NCBI GenBank assembly: GCA_026786275.1
Contig: JAJAYJ010000061.1
Location: forward strand, 1 to 50,674
Origin: Nocardioides sp.
GTDB taxonomy: Bacteria > Actinomycetota > Actinomycetes > Propionibacteriales > Nocardioidaceae
Length of the DNA: 50,674 nucleotides
Direction of reading: 5' to 3'
The stretch's first letter is position 1. Each line of letters begins with the position of its first letter. This document shows positions 42,791-50,674 of this stretch, in pieces. The notes under the pieces are model-generated. The model searched no databases and was not told the DNA's origin. It worked only from the letters and a program-made list of their open reading frames with translations. Both the position numbers and the translations under genes were made by a program.

Positions 42791-43219
42791 GTGAGCGGTG
42801 CGAGCGAGGCGACCTCGAAGACGGTGGCCCTAAGGGTCCTGGTCTACAGCGACGACGTGACCACCCGTCAGCAGGTGATCCTGGCTCTGGGACGGCGCCC
42901 GCACCCCGAGCTGCCGGAGCTGGAGTACGTCGAGGTGGCCACCGAGCCCGTCGTCATCCAGAACATGGACGCCGGGCACATCGACCTGGTGATCCTCGAC
43001 GGCGAGGCCGCTCCTGCCGGTGGCATGGGCATCGCCAAGCAACTCAAGGACGAGATCTACCAGTGCCCGCCCGTGATCGTGCTGACCGGACGGCCGCAGG
43101 ACGCCTGGCTGGCCACCTGGTCGCGAGCCGAGGCCGCCGTGCCGCGCCCGATCGACCCCATCCAGCTCGCCGACGCCGTCATCGCCCTGCTGCGTGCCCG
43201 GGTCCCCGCCACCCGCTGA
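42791..43219 (+). CDS. stand-alone receiver-domain-like protein
   Basis: A 142-residue CheY-like fold with no output domain. The acidic pair Asp21-Asp22 (VYSDD), a candidate phospho-acceptor Asp70 (DLVILDGE) and the switch Thr (VIVLTGRP) are present. The usual lysine of the KP motif is Arg (AVPRPIDP). It may therefore signal atypically or act as a non-phosphorylated partner. The TACGAT box favours GTG 42791 over ATG 42773. It lies between ctaG and trpD, 42 bases before trpD. No kinase is adjacent; the orphan GAF kinase is about 17 kb away and no link can be shown. Confidence 0.8.
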   Translation: MSGASEATSKTVALRVLVYSDDVTTRQQVILALGRRPHPELPELEYVEVATEPVVIQNMDAGHIDLVILDGEAAPAGGMGIAKQLKDEIYQCPPVIVLTGRPQDAWLATWSRAEAAVPRPIDPIQLADAVIALLRARVPATR

Positions 43220-43261
43220 CGGCCTCGCCGTCGTCACCGACCCACGCACCGGGAGCCCCGC

Positions 43262-44287
43262 ATGAGCAGCTGGCCCGAGGTGCTCAGCGCGCTCGTCGCA
43301 CGCCAGGACCTCACCGCCGCCCAGGCCTCCTGGGCGATGGGGGAGATCCTGTCGGGCGAGGCCACGCCGGCCCAGATCGCGGGCTTCGCGGTCTCGTTGC
43401 GGGCCAAGGGCGAGACGATCAACGAGGTCACCGGGCTGGTCGCGGCGATGTACGAGCGGCGGACGCCCATCACGGTGCCGGGCCGCCTCCTCGACGTCGT
43501 CGGCACCGGCGGTGACCGGTCCATGTCGGTCAACATCTCGACCATGTCGGCGATCGTGGCCGCTGCGGCCGGGGCGCGGGTGGTCAAGCACGGCAACCGG
43601 TCCGCGTCGTCGCAGTCAGGCTCCGCCGACGTGCTGGAGGCGCTGGGCATCCGGCTCGACCTGCCCGCGGCCCGGGTCGCGGCCGTCGCCGAGGAGGCCG
43701 GCATCACGTTCTGCTTCGCGGCCGCGTTCAACCCCGCGATGCGCCACACCGCGGTGCCGCGCCGCGAGCTCGGGGTCGCGACCACCTTCAACTTCCTGGG
43801 GCCGCTGGCCAACCCCGCGCGCCCGCAGGCCAACGCCGTGGGCTGCGCGGACCTGCGGATGGCGCCGGTGATGGCCGGGGTGTTCGCGGCCCGCGGGGTC
43901 GACGCCTGGGTGTTCCGGGGTGCCGATGGCCTGGACGAGCTGACCACGACGACCACCTCGTCGGTCTGGGTCGTGCACGACGGCCAGACCCGGGCGGTCA
44001 CGATCGACCCCTCCGAGCTGGGCATCACGCCGGCGACCGCCGAGGACCTGCGGGGGGGTGACACCGCCCACAACGCCGAGGTGGTGAGACGCCTGCTCGC
44101 CGGCGAGCCGGGCCCGGTCCGCGACGCGGTGCTGCTCAACGCCGGGGCGGCCCTCGCCGTGCACGCCGAGCCGGGCGCGGACGTCGTACCGGCCCTGGCC
44201 GCGGGGGTCGCCCGCGCCACCGCGGCGATCGACAGCGGTCAGGCTGAGTCGACGCTGGCCCGCTGGGTCGAGGCGTCCTCGGCCTGA
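43262..44287 (+). CDS. trpD: anthranilate phosphoribosyltransferase
   Basis: Second step of tryptophan synthesis, joining anthranilate to phosphoribosyl pyrophosphate. The 341-residue protein has the PRPP-binding glycine loop [14 protein letters not shown], the [21 protein letters not shown] block, [10 protein letters not shown] and the metal-binding DGLDELTT. The start is preceded by GGGAGCC. No other trp gene is in the window. The last 49 bases overlap the 3' end of the convergent DUF2142 gene. Confidence 0.97.
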   Translation: MSSWPEVLSALVARQDLTAAQASWAMGEILSGEATPAQIAGFAVSLRAKGETINEVTGLVAAMYERRTPITVPGRLLDVVGTGGDRSMSVNISTMSAIVAAAAGARVVKHGNRSASSQSGSADVLEALGIRLDLPAARVAAVAEEAGITFCFAAAFNPAMRHTAVPRRELGVATTFNFLGPLANPARPQANAVGCADLRMAPVMAGVFAARGVDAWVFRGADGLDELTTTTTSSVWVVHDGQTRAVTIDPSELGITPATAEDLRGGDTAHNAEVVRRLLAGEPGPVRDAVLLNAGAALAVHAEPGADVVPALAAGVARATAAIDSGQAESTLARWVEASSA

Positions 44288-45798
44288 GCCTGCTCCATGT
44301 CCTCGCCGGGCACGTCACGCCACGGGCGGCGGCGTGCACCGGCCACCACGAGCGTGACCCCGAGGACGACCAGGGTGGCGAGCAGGGCGCGTGAGGGCGT
44401 GGCCCACGCCTCGGACCCCGCCTGCGGGCTCGTGCGGATCTCGAACCCGCGGACGAACCAGACGCTGGAGACGCCGGCGACGGCGGTGAGCAGGCCCATG
44501 ACCCACAGCGCGATGTCCGACGTGCGGGCCTGCGCGCGGCGCCGGTCCAGCACCGCTCCGCAGAGCAGGATCAGTCCCACCGCGAACGGCAGGCCGTAGC
44601 GGCCCTGCCACAACGCGCCCTGGGTCGGGTACGTCGCCACGGTCGCGGCGGTGGGCACGACGGCTGCCAGCAGCACCGCGAGGGCGAGCACGCCGCGCTG
44701 GCGCCGGTCGGCGTGCCGCACCGCCAGGCCGGCGGTGACCCACCAGCCCACGAACACGGCGGCGTACACCAGCAGCGGCGCCATGTGGTTGCGGCTAGGG
44801 AACGCCGCGACGGACTGGAAGACCCACAGGGCCATCTCCCGTGGTAGCACCGTCACGACCGACGGCAGGTCGACGTCGGTGCGCTCGGTCGGCATGTTCG
44901 TCGCCGCCAGGACGCTCCACGCGAGGGCACCGGCGGTGGCGGTCGCGACGACCGAGGCGCAGACCCACGTCGACCGTCTCCGCAGCAGGTCGGGGAGATC
45001 ACGACGCGCCAGCAGGGCGGCGACGGTCAGCACGGTGAGCAGGCACCAGAGTGGACCGAGGGTGCGGACGGTGACCATCGGGACCGCCGCCACCGTGGCG
45101 ACGAGGAGAAGCCAGCCGTGCGGGGCGCCGATCCGCACGCGGTCGACCATCGCGAGGAGGGCGCACCAGCACAGCACGGCGGCCGACATCTCGAGGCCGT
45201 TGGGCGCCACGACGGTGGAGGAGTACAGCAGCACCGGGGTGGCCGCCAGCACCACCGTCGTCGCGGGCCAGCTGGTGCGCGAGCACGCCTGGGTCACCGT
45301 GAGCGCCGCGGCCAGCAGGAGGGCACACAGCAGTGACGACGCGGCCCGCATCGCGTACAGCGCGGCCGCGCCCTCGAAGGGCAGTCCGACGACCCCGACG
45401 ACGGCGTAGTAGCCGGGGTTGTACCGGGAGGCCGAGGACCCGACGGTGGCCATGCCGTCCCGCACGCTCCCGTTCGGACGGCAGTTGTCCACCGTGGTGT
45501 AGACGAGGGCCTCGCACTCGGCCCGGGCGGCGGCGACCACCGAGGCCGGGACCTGCACGAGCTCGCCCCAGCCGCCCGGCGAGGCCTCGTGGGTGGGGGA
45601 GAAGTCGCCGTGGGCCACGGCTGCCGCCTTGAAGGCGTGGTCGTGCTCGTCGATGCCGGCGAACGGCGGGACGCAGAGGATCCAGGCCAGCTGGACCAGC
45701 AGGATCCCGGCCAGGGCCAGGACGAAGGTGCGGGCGGGTGAGCGGCCCGGGCGGGTCCGAGATCCTGGGGTCGGGGCCACGGCGACGGTCGTGCTCAT
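44239..45798 (-). CDS. DUF2142-type polytopic membrane protein
   Basis: A 519-residue membrane protein with about ten to twelve hydrophobic segments. It starts with a short Thr/Pro/Arg-rich tail and a first helix ([21 protein letters not shown]), then an outside loop with the acidic block [18 protein letters not shown] and [12 protein letters not shown]. This resembles DUF2142 and the GT-C class of lipid-linked sugar transferases, where an early outside acidic motif is typical. The exact reaction is unknown. ATG 45798 overlaps the stop of the upstream glycosyltransferase gene. Its 3' end overlaps trpD by 49 bases. Confidence 0.8.
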   Translation of the reverse strand: MSTTVAVAPTPGSRTRPGRSPARTFVLALAGILLVQLAWILCVPPFAGIDEHDHAFKAAAVAHGDFSPTHEASPGGWGELVQVPASVVAAARAECEALVYTTVDNCRPNGSVRDGMATVGSSASRYNPGYYAVVGVVGLPFEGAAALYAMRAASSLLCALLLAAALTVTQACSRTSWPATTVVLAATPVLLYSSTVVAPNGLEMSAAVLCWCALLAMVDRVRIGAPHGWLLLVATVAAVPMVTVRTLGPLWCLLTVLTVAALLARRDLPDLLRRRSTWVCASVVATATAGALAWSVLAATNMPTERTDVDLPSVVTVLPREMALWVFQSVAAFPSRNHMAPLLVYAAVFVGWWVTAGLAVRHADRRQRGVLALAVLLAAVVPTAATVATYPTQGALWQGRYGLPFAVGLILLCGAVLDRRRAQARTSDIALWVMGLLTAVAGVSSVWFVRGFEIRTSPQAGSEAWATPSRALLATLVVLGVTLVVAGARRRPWRDVPGEDMEQAQAEDASTQRASVDSA

Positions 45799-46685
45799 GA
45801 CGCGAAGGCGTGCCGGGCGAGCCTGGTCACGGCACCGACGTCGGCAGTGCGCACCGCGGTCGGCAGCATGGTCAGGGCGTGCGCGCGCGACATCACGCGA
45901 GCGCGGCCGGCGCGAGCGGCCCGTGACCAGCCGACGTCCTGAGCCCGACGGGTGATGTCCGCGAAGTAGGCCCGTTCCTCCTCGAAGCGTCCGCCCGAGA
46001 CCGCCTGCACGCTGGAGAGCGAGGCTGCGTGCCGGCGGTACTCGAAGCAGACCTCGTCGTCGACCACAAGGGTGCCGCCCGCCAGCAGCACGTCGACGAG
46101 CAGAGCGAGGTCCTGCACGACCTGGTAGTCCGCTCGGAAGCCGATGCGTGCTGCGGTCTCCCGGTGCCAGCACAGGCTGGGGAAGTAGCACCAGTTGCCC
46201 CGCAGCAGCGAGGCGACCGGGTCTTCACCACGCAGGACGGCACGACCCCGGGGCCGCGAGCTCCGCTTCACGCGGTCCACCAGCGGCAGGCGGGCGTCAC
46301 CGGCACGGTCGATGATGCGTACGCCGGGCTGGATGACCTGGGCCCGGGTCGTCTCGACGAGCCGGTGCACGGTCTCGACGTAGGTCGGGAGAAGTCGGTC
46401 GTCGCACCCCAGGATGACGACGTACTCGGCGGTGGCGACGGACAGGGCGCGGGAGAAGTTCGCGTTGACACCGAGCGTGGTGGCGTTGTGCAGGACCCGG
46501 ATGCGCGGGTCGTGCAACGAGGTCACCCAGTCGTCGAGGCCGGGGTAGGGGTAGCAGTCGTCCAGGATCGTGGCCCGCCAGTCGGGGACGCCCTGGTCGC
46601 GCAGGGACCCGACGGCCTGGTGCAGGTAGTCCGGCGCGCCGTAGAACGGGATGACGAACTCGACGAGCGGCTGCGGCCCGGTCAC
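45795..46685 (-). CDS. family 2 glycosyltransferase
   Basis: Predicted cytoplasmic GT-A-fold sugar transferase, 296 residues. The N-terminal nucleotide-sugar region reads VEFVIPFYGAPDYLHQAV with a DD pair in ILDDCYPYPG. The metal-binding motif is LGCDDRLLP, and the C-terminal acceptor region has QDLALLVDVLL and FEYRRHAASLS. Donor and acceptor are unknown. The GTG start at 46685 overlaps the DUF2304 stop and the gene overlaps DUF2142, so it is the third gene of a four-gene cassette. Confidence 0.88.
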   Translation of the reverse strand: MTGPQPLVEFVIPFYGAPDYLHQAVGSLRDQGVPDWRATILDDCYPYPGLDDWVTSLHDPRIRVLHNATTLGVNANFSRALSVATAEYVVILGCDDRLLPTYVETVHRLVETTRAQVIQPGVRIIDRAGDARLPLVDRVKRSSRPRGRAVLRGEDPVASLLRGNWCYFPSLCWHRETAARIGFRADYQVVQDLALLVDVLLAGGTLVVDDEVCFEYRRHAASLSSVQAVSGGRFEEERAYFADITRRAQDVGWSRAARAGRARVMSRAHALTMLPTAVRTADVGAVTRLARHAFAS

Positions 46686-47053
46686 GGGACCACGGGGGCG
46701 GTGCGGTCCTCGCCCGGGTGCCGGAGGTCGACCTGCTGCTCCAGCAGGGCCACGCTCCGGGTCAGCACGGTGATGCGTTGCTCGAGCTCGTGGGCCCGGC
46801 GTCGCTGCAGCACGCTGCCGAAGGTGAACGCGACCACGCCGACGTACAGCACGAGGTCGGTCCCTCGTCCGACCCCGACGGACTGGGCCAGAGCAGTCAC
46901 GACCCCCGGGAAGAGGACCGCTACGATCCATCCCGCCGCGAGACCGAGGCCGGCCGCCCTGGTGAAGGCGAGCGTGCTGCTCCGACGTCCGCCGCGCAGC
47001 ACCCACCAGCACAGGGCGATGGCGCTCCCGACCAGGAACAGCTTGATGATCAT
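46682..47053 (-). CDS. DUF2304 small membrane protein
   Basis: A 123-residue protein with about three membrane segments (IIKLFLVGSAIALCWWVL, GLGLAAGWIVAVLFPGVV and DLVLYVGVVAFTFGSVLQ) and a soluble coiled-coil tail (RRRAHELEQRITVLTRSVALLEQQ). This layout matches DUF2304 proteins, which commonly sit next to dolichol-phosphate-mannose-type glycosyltransferases and may anchor or assist them. It overlaps both neighbours by four bases. Confidence 0.85.
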   Translation of the reverse strand: MIIKLFLVGSAIALCWWVLRGGRRSSTLAFTRAAGLGLAAGWIVAVLFPGVVTALAQSVGVGRGTDLVLYVGVVAFTFGSVLQRRRAHELEQRITVLTRSVALLEQQVDLRHPGEDRTAPVVP

Positions 47054-47754
47054 GGCGCCGTCTGGAGCTTGGCCACGGCGAGGTCGAAGAGCACGTTGAA
47101 CGCGTTCACGTTGCTCTGGCCCTTGGCCCGCGAGTAGTCGGTGTAGGTGATGGTGACCGGGTGCTCGACCCAGGACAGACGGTGGCGGCTGATGGCGGCC
47201 TCGAGCTCGCTGGCGTGGGCCATCCCCGGCTGGGTGATCCGGATCGTCTCCAGCGCGGCCCGGCTGAGGACGCGAAGCCCGTTGTGGGTGTCGGTCAGGT
47301 CGAGACCTGAGCTCCAGCGGGAGTAGTGAAGGGCTGCGAGGAGGATCATCCGGCGCAGCAGGGGGGCGCCATGGTCACCGTGGCGGACCCTGGAGCCCAG
47401 GACCACGTCGACGCCGGTGTCCTTCGCGACCTGCACCATGGCGTGGGCGTCACCCACGTCGTGCTGACCGTCGGAGTCGAACGTCACGACCCGCTCGGCC
47501 GTGGTGTGGCGCAGCGCGTAGTCGAAGCCGGTCTGCAGGGCCGCGCCCTGTCCCAGGTTGACGCTGTGCCGCAGCACCACGGCACCGGCGTCGCGGGCGA
47601 CCCGGGCCGAGTCGTCCCCGCTGCCGTCGTCGACGCAGACCACGTGGTCGAAGGTGCGCAGCAGCTCGGAGACGACGGCGGCGCCCACGGTGCCCTCGTT
47701 GTGCATCGGCACCACGACGACGGTGTCGCCCGTCGCTCGTGTCCTGCTGTCCAT
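47050..47754 (-). CDS. polyprenyl-phosphate-sugar-type family 2 glycosyltransferase
   Basis: Predicted to transfer a sugar from a nucleotide donor to polyprenyl phosphate, as dolichol-phosphate mannose synthases do. The 234 residues carry VVVVPMHNEGTVG, the donor-site VDDGSGDDSA, the metal motif FDSDGQHD, and the C-terminal blocks DTHNGLRVLS and YTDYSRAKGQS. There are no C-terminal membrane helices; the next gene (DUF2304) could supply the anchor. First gene of the cassette, with a TAGCCT box six bases before ATG. Confidence 0.9.
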   Translation of the reverse strand: MDSRTRATGDTVVVVPMHNEGTVGAAVVSELLRTFDHVVCVDDGSGDDSARVARDAGAVVLRHSVNLGQGAALQTGFDYALRHTTAERVVTFDSDGQHDVGDAHAMVQVAKDTGVDVVLGSRVRHGDHGAPLLRRMILLAALHYSRWSSGLDLTDTHNGLRVLSRAALETIRITQPGMAHASELEAAISRHRLSWVEHPVTITYTDYSRAKGQSNVNAFNVLFDLAVAKLQTAP

Positions 47755-47760
47755 GATGTG

Positions 47761-47766
47761 AGGCTA
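47761..47766 (-). promoter_or_regulatory. -10 box for the leaderless glycan cassette mRNA
   Basis: TAGCCT on the minus strand ends six bases before the ATG at 47754. It would drive the four-gene cassette independently of the Lrp-like gene upstream. Confidence 0.55.
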
Positions 47767-47857
47767 GGGCCGTGCGGACCCGTCGAGGAGGGGTCGCGGC
47801 GAATTGTGGTTGATCGGCGCGAGGAGTAGTCCGAGTGGGCCATGCCGGGCCCGTTGG

Positions 47858-48136
47858 TCAGTCCAGCCCGAGGGAGAACGCCGACTCGAGGTCGTGGCGA
47901 GAGTAGGCCCGGAAGGCGATGTGGGTCTCGGTGTCGGTGACGCCGGCCACCTTGTTGACCTGGTCGGCGACGACGTCGGCCACCTGGTCGTGGTTGCGGA
48001 CCCGGACCAGGGCGATCAGGTCGATCTGGCCGGTCACGGAGTAGACCTCGCTCACGCCGTCCAGAGCGGCGATGGCCTCGGCGACCTCGGGGATCCGGGC
48101 GACGTCGGCCTTCACGAAGACGATGGCGGTGATCAT
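47858..48136 (-). CDS. stand-alone Lrp/AsnC ligand-binding (RAM) domain protein
   Basis: A 92-residue protein made only of the effector-binding domain of Lrp/AsnC regulators (ITAIVFVKADVARIPEVAEAI, GQIDLIALVRVRN, DTETHIAFRAYSRHD). It has no DNA-binding helix-turn-helix. Such proteins form ring-like oligomers that bind amino acids; here one might sense an amino acid for another factor. TACCCT lies seven bases before ATG. It is 27 bases from the exonuclease stop and upstream of the glycan cassette. Confidence 0.9.
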   Translation of the reverse strand: MITAIVFVKADVARIPEVAEAIAALDGVSEVYSVTGQIDLIALVRVRNHDQVADVVADQVNKVAGVTDTETHIAFRAYSRHDLESAFSLGLD

Positions 48137-48143
48137 GGGTCGA

Positions 48144-48149
48144 AGGGTA
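48144..48149 (-). promoter_or_regulatory. -10 box for the leaderless RAM-domain gene
   Basis: TACCCT on the minus strand ends seven bases before the ATG at 48136. Confidence 0.5.
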
Positions 48150-48163
48150 GTGGAGCAGATCCG

Positions 48164-49957
48164 TCAGCGGGCGGGCCGGTGCAGCGTGGTCAGCTCGCGT
48201 CGCTCGGCGAAGGGAACCAGGGACTGCCGCGACACGTTGACGGCGTCGTGCAGGGCGACGTGCCGGGTGGCACCGCCGGTCGGGCACACCCACTCACCCT
48301 CGACGGCGACGAGACGGATGCCGGGCTTCTCCAGCCAGCGCAGCACCTTCTCGGTCTCCTCGGGGGTCGCGGCGGGCACCGGCCCCGGGGCGGTGCTCAC
48401 TGTCTCGGCGCCGGCCCGCAGCTCAGCGACGTACTGGTGGGCGTCGGCTCCGGGCGGGATCACGCCGGCCGCGGCCAACCGACCGAACCTGACCACGTGC
48501 ACGGCCCACCGGCCGTCGTCCTCGCGGCGGGTCGCGACCACCTCGGCGCACCCGGTCAGGGCCGAGAGACGCTGGGTGCGCGCCGCGGCCCGCACGAACG
48601 CGGCGAGCCGGTCGCGGTGCACCCCGGCCTCCTCGAACCTCTCACCCTCGGCCAGCTCGCTCATCCGGGCGTTGATCGCGTCGACGACGTCGTCGGGTCG
48701 CCGCAGCAGGGTGTCGCGCAGGCGTCGTACGACGGAGGCGTAGGTCGTGGCGTCGACGCTGCCGTCGCAGGGGGACAGGCACCGGCCCAGCTCGGCCAGC
48801 ACGCACGGGGACCGGGACGGCTCGCGACCGAACGAGTCGCTGCACTGACGCACCGGGAAGGTGTCGTGCAGTGCGGCCAGGCACTTCTCCGCGATCTTCC
48901 TAGAGCCGAACGGTCCGAGGTAGTCGGCGTCGTCGTCGAGGACCCGGGTGACCAGGGACAGCCGGGGCCAGTGCTCGCGGGTGAGCTTGAGGAAGTGCAT
49001 CTTCTCGGGATGGCGCGAGCGCCGGTTGTAGCGCGGCTTGTGCTCGGCGATCAGCCGCAGCTCGCGGACCTCGGCCTCCAGCGGGGTGCTGCACTCGATG
49101 CCGGTGACCGAGGAGGCCAGGTTGACCATCTCGCCCATCCGGGACCGCGTCTCGGAGGCGGTGAAGTAGGACCGCACCCGGGTGCGCAGGTCGCGCGACG
49201 TGCCGATGTAGAGCACCCGGGACCGGTCGTCGCAGAAGAGGTAGACACCCGGGGAGTGCGGCAGGCCCTCGGCGAGGTGGCGCTTGCGGCGCTGCGCGGT
49301 GCTGACCCGGGCCGAGAAGGTCTGCAGCTCCTCGAGCGTCACCACGCCGAGTCCACCGAGGCGCTCCATCAGCCCGTGCAGCACGTCGACCGTGGCGCGG
49401 GCGTCGGCCAGGGCCCGGTGGTTGGGGGTGGTGCTGGATCCGAAGACCTTGGCCAGCGAGGAGAGCTTGCAGTTCGGCGCGTCGTCACGGGTGATCACCC
49501 GTCGGGCGAGCCGCGCGGTGTCGAGCACCTCGAAGGTGGGCCAGGCGCGGCCCTGCTCGGCGTTGAAGTGCTGCAGGAAGCCGACGTCGAACGGCGCGTT
49601 GTGGGCGACCAGGACGGTCCCGGCGGCGAACTCGAGGAACGCGGGCAGCGCGGACTCGATGCCCGGTGCGTCGGCGACCATGGAGTTGCTGATGCCGGTC
49701 AGCACGGCGATGAACGGCGGGATCTCGCTGTGGGGGTTGACCAGTGTCTGGAACTCACCCAGGACCTCGCCCCCGCGCACCTTGACGGCGCCGATCTCGG
49801 TGATCATCGAGCCGGCCGCCGCCGAACCACCCGTGGTCTCGAGGTCGACGACGGTGAAGGTCAGCTCGCGCAGGGGACGGCCGAGCTCGTCGAAGCTGCG
49901 TTGCGACTCCCACCGGGAGGTCGCACTCTGGGTCGCACTCTGGGTCGCACTGGTCAC
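48164..49957 (-). CDS. DEDDh 3'-5' exonuclease fused to a GIY-YIG (UvrC/Cho-like) nuclease
   Basis: A 597-residue DNA-repair-type protein. The N-terminal exonuclease (about 32-205) resembles DNA polymerase III epsilon with DEDDh residues: Asp38 and Glu40 (VVDLETTG), Asp in AHNAPFDVGF, and His and Asp in NHRALADARAT. A GIY-YIG endonuclease follows (GVYLF then RVLYIGTSRDLRTRV), then UvrC-N-terminal-like sequence with KPRYNRRSRHPEKM, a Cys-rich stretch (CVLAELGRCLSPCDG) and a UVR-like helical segment (LAEGERFEEAGVHRDRL). Start GTG 49957 with TAGGTT seven bases upstream; the track start is too early. The N-terminus contains SATQ repeats. Confidence 0.9.
   Translation of the reverse strand: MTSATQSATQSATSRWESQRSFDELGRPLRELTFTVVDLETTGGSAAAGSMITEIGAVKVRGGEVLGEFQTLVNPHSEIPPFIAVLTGISNSMVADAPGIESALPAFLEFAAGTVLVAHNAPFDVGFLQHFNAEQGRAWPTFEVLDTARLARRVITRDDAPNCKLSSLAKVFGSSTTPNHRALADARATVDVLHGLMERLGGLGVVTLEELQTFSARVSTAQRRKRHLAEGLPHSPGVYLFCDDRSRVLYIGTSRDLRTRVRSYFTASETRSRMGEMVNLASSVTGIECSTPLEAEVRELRLIAEHKPRYNRRSRHPEKMHFLKLTREHWPRLSLVTRVLDDDADYLGPFGSRKIAEKCLAALHDTFPVRQCSDSFGREPSRSPCVLAELGRCLSPCDGSVDATTYASVVRRLRDTLLRRPDDVVDAINARMSELAEGERFEEAGVHRDRLAAFVRAAARTQRLSALTGCAEVVATRREDDGRWAVHVVRFGRLAAAGVIPPGADAHQYVAELRAGAETVSTAPGPVPAATPEETEKVLRWLEKPGIRLVAVEGEWVCPTGGATRHVALHDAVNVSRQSLVPFAERRELTTLHRPAR
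49919..49952 (-). repeat. 12-base tandem repeat in the exonuclease start
   Basis: GGTCGCACTCTG occurs twice in full and once in part, encoding Ser-Ala-Thr-Gln repeats just after the start codon. Copy number could vary without breaking the frame, since each unit is four codons. Confidence 0.85.
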
Positions 49958-49964
49958 GGGACCG

Positions 49965-49970
49965 AACCTA
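49965..49970 (-). promoter_or_regulatory. -10 box for the leaderless exonuclease mRNA
   Basis: TAGGTT on the minus strand ends seven bases before the GTG at 49957. This supports the later start. Confidence 0.5.
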
Positions 49971-50142
49971 GGTCCGGGCACCGACACCCACGGTGCTCCC
50001 GGCTCCGGGACACGCGGGCCGGTCTCCCGGACTCGCGTGGGTCGGCGCTCGCGCGCCCGCCTACGCTGGAGACCGAGGGGTCTGCTCCCGCTGAGCGCCG
50101 GACGTCGAGTGCCGACCCGACGCGCGGAGTGCAGGAGGTGCG

Positions 50143-50674
50143 ATGCCCGAGACCGATCCCACTCTGGGTGACCTGCCCGCACCGGTCCGGCAGCGGCTCG
50201 TCTCCCTGGTCGCCGGCGCCCTGCCCGAGGTCGCCGTGCTGCCCGCGTCGTTGCGCCGGATCCGTGACTTCGCGCCCGCCCGACGGGCCCGCGCGGGCGC
50301 CGCGTCGATCGAGGGCGCGCTGCAGGACGCGGAGTTCCGCGTCCGGGCGGCCCTGGTGGTCCCGGCGCAGCCCGGGGTGGACGACCCGGTCACCGCGGCC
50401 GCGCTCGCCTGGCTGGGACGCGGTGACGGCTGGCTCGAGGACCTCGCGAAGGCCCTCGCCCTGGTCAGCGAGCACGAGGAGTCGAGCGGACGCGAGGACG
50501 AGCGGCTCGCCCGGCTCACCGTGCGGCTCGACCAGGCGGAGCGTGTGCTGCGCGAGGCGCGCGGGTCGCACCGCCAGCAGCTCGACGAGGCCCGGGCCGA
50601 GAACGCCCGGCTCCGGCGCACCCTCGGCCAGGAGAGACGCGCAGGGCGGGAGGCGCTCGAGGCCGCGACGTCCG
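50143..50674 (+). CDS. N-terminal part of a NYN-domain-type (putative RNA-binding) protein, cut by window end
   Basis: An open frame runs from ATG 50143 to the window edge, so the ORF track misses it. GGAGGTG two bases before the ATG is an excellent ribosome binding site. The first 177 residues have an all-alpha region (DLPAPVRQRLVSLVAGALPE, ASLRRIRDFAPARRAR, then AAALAWLGRGDGWLEDL) and then an Arg/Glu/Ala-rich coiled coil from about residue 110. This matches my memory of actinobacterial proteins that carry a C-terminal NYN nuclease-like domain, which would lie outside the window. A real gene, surely; the family is moderately sure. Confidence 0.7.
   Translation, partial: MPETDPTLGDLPAPVRQRLVSLVAGALPEVAVLPASLRRIRDFAPARRARAGAASIEGALQDAEFRVRAALVVPAQPGVDDPVTAAALAWLGRGDGWLEDLAKALALVSEHEESSGREDERLARLTVRLDQAERVLREARGSHRQQLDEARAENARLRRTLGQERRAGREALEAATS

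Overview
This window is about 50.7 kb of very GC-rich chromosome from an actinobacterium. Gene content and order point to Nocardioidaceae or a close relative, though that placement is my inference. The evidence is the actinobacterial set ribF, rpsO-pnp-M16 peptidase-dapB, the pspA-pspAA-htpX-pspAB operon, and the actinobacterial respiratory supercomplex locus ctaCDF / ctaE-qcrCAB. Many genes start with GTG, and many have a TANNNT box 6-8 bases before the start codon, which suggests leaderless mRNAs. I saw no tRNA, rRNA, CRISPR array, insertion sequence or prophage.

Bases 1-9385 hold the end of ribF (riboflavin kinase/FAD synthetase) and a membrane protein, followed by a sugar phosphotransferase (PTS) block. 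A minus-strand operon fruR-fruK-fruA-ptsH diverges from ptsI, so this one locus supplies both general PTS proteins (EI and HPr) and the fructose branch. A Tat-exported, sulfite-oxidase-like molybdoenzyme follows. Bases 9386-15257 are the conserved rpsO-pnp-M16 protease-dapB axis, with a small methyltransferase on the opposite strand.

Bases 15327-18625 hold a second PTS unit: a mannitol-type IICBA permease divergent from a zinc-dependent polyol-type dehydrogenase, with a well-formed promoter and two dyads between them. Bases 18646-24686 hold an acetyltransferase with a decayed azlC remnant behind it, an aldo/keto reductase, a DMT exporter, a DUF3043 protein and the Psp envelope-stress operon. 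Bases 24753-29844 hold an orphan GAF histidine kinase, nadA, a tandem GNAT protein, glycerate kinase and erpA.

Bases 29855-44287 are the respiratory locus and its usual neighbours: adenosine kinase, a TusA/NifS-like pair, ctaC-ctaD-ctaF, an L,D-transpeptidase, ctaE-qcrC-qcrA-qcrB on the opposite strand, ctaG, a receiver-like protein and trpD. From memory, the order glycerate kinase-erpA-adoK-ctaC-ctaF-qcr-ctaE-trpD-exonuclease matches Mycobacterium tuberculosis Rv2205c to Rv2191. Bases 44239-47754 hold a four-gene overlapping envelope-glycan cassette (GT2, DUF2304, GT2, DUF2142) placed between trpD and an Lrp-type RAM protein. The window ends with a DEDDh exonuclease/GIY-YIG fusion and the start of a NYN-domain-type protein.

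Most of the window is ordinary core genome. The observations most worth following are: a NifS-family protein that has lost its PLP-binding lysine but keeps its catalytic cysteine and an intact TusA partner; the dense leaderless-promoter pattern; the azlC remnant; the polyol PTS paired with an MDR dehydrogenase in place of mtlD; and the glycan cassette.
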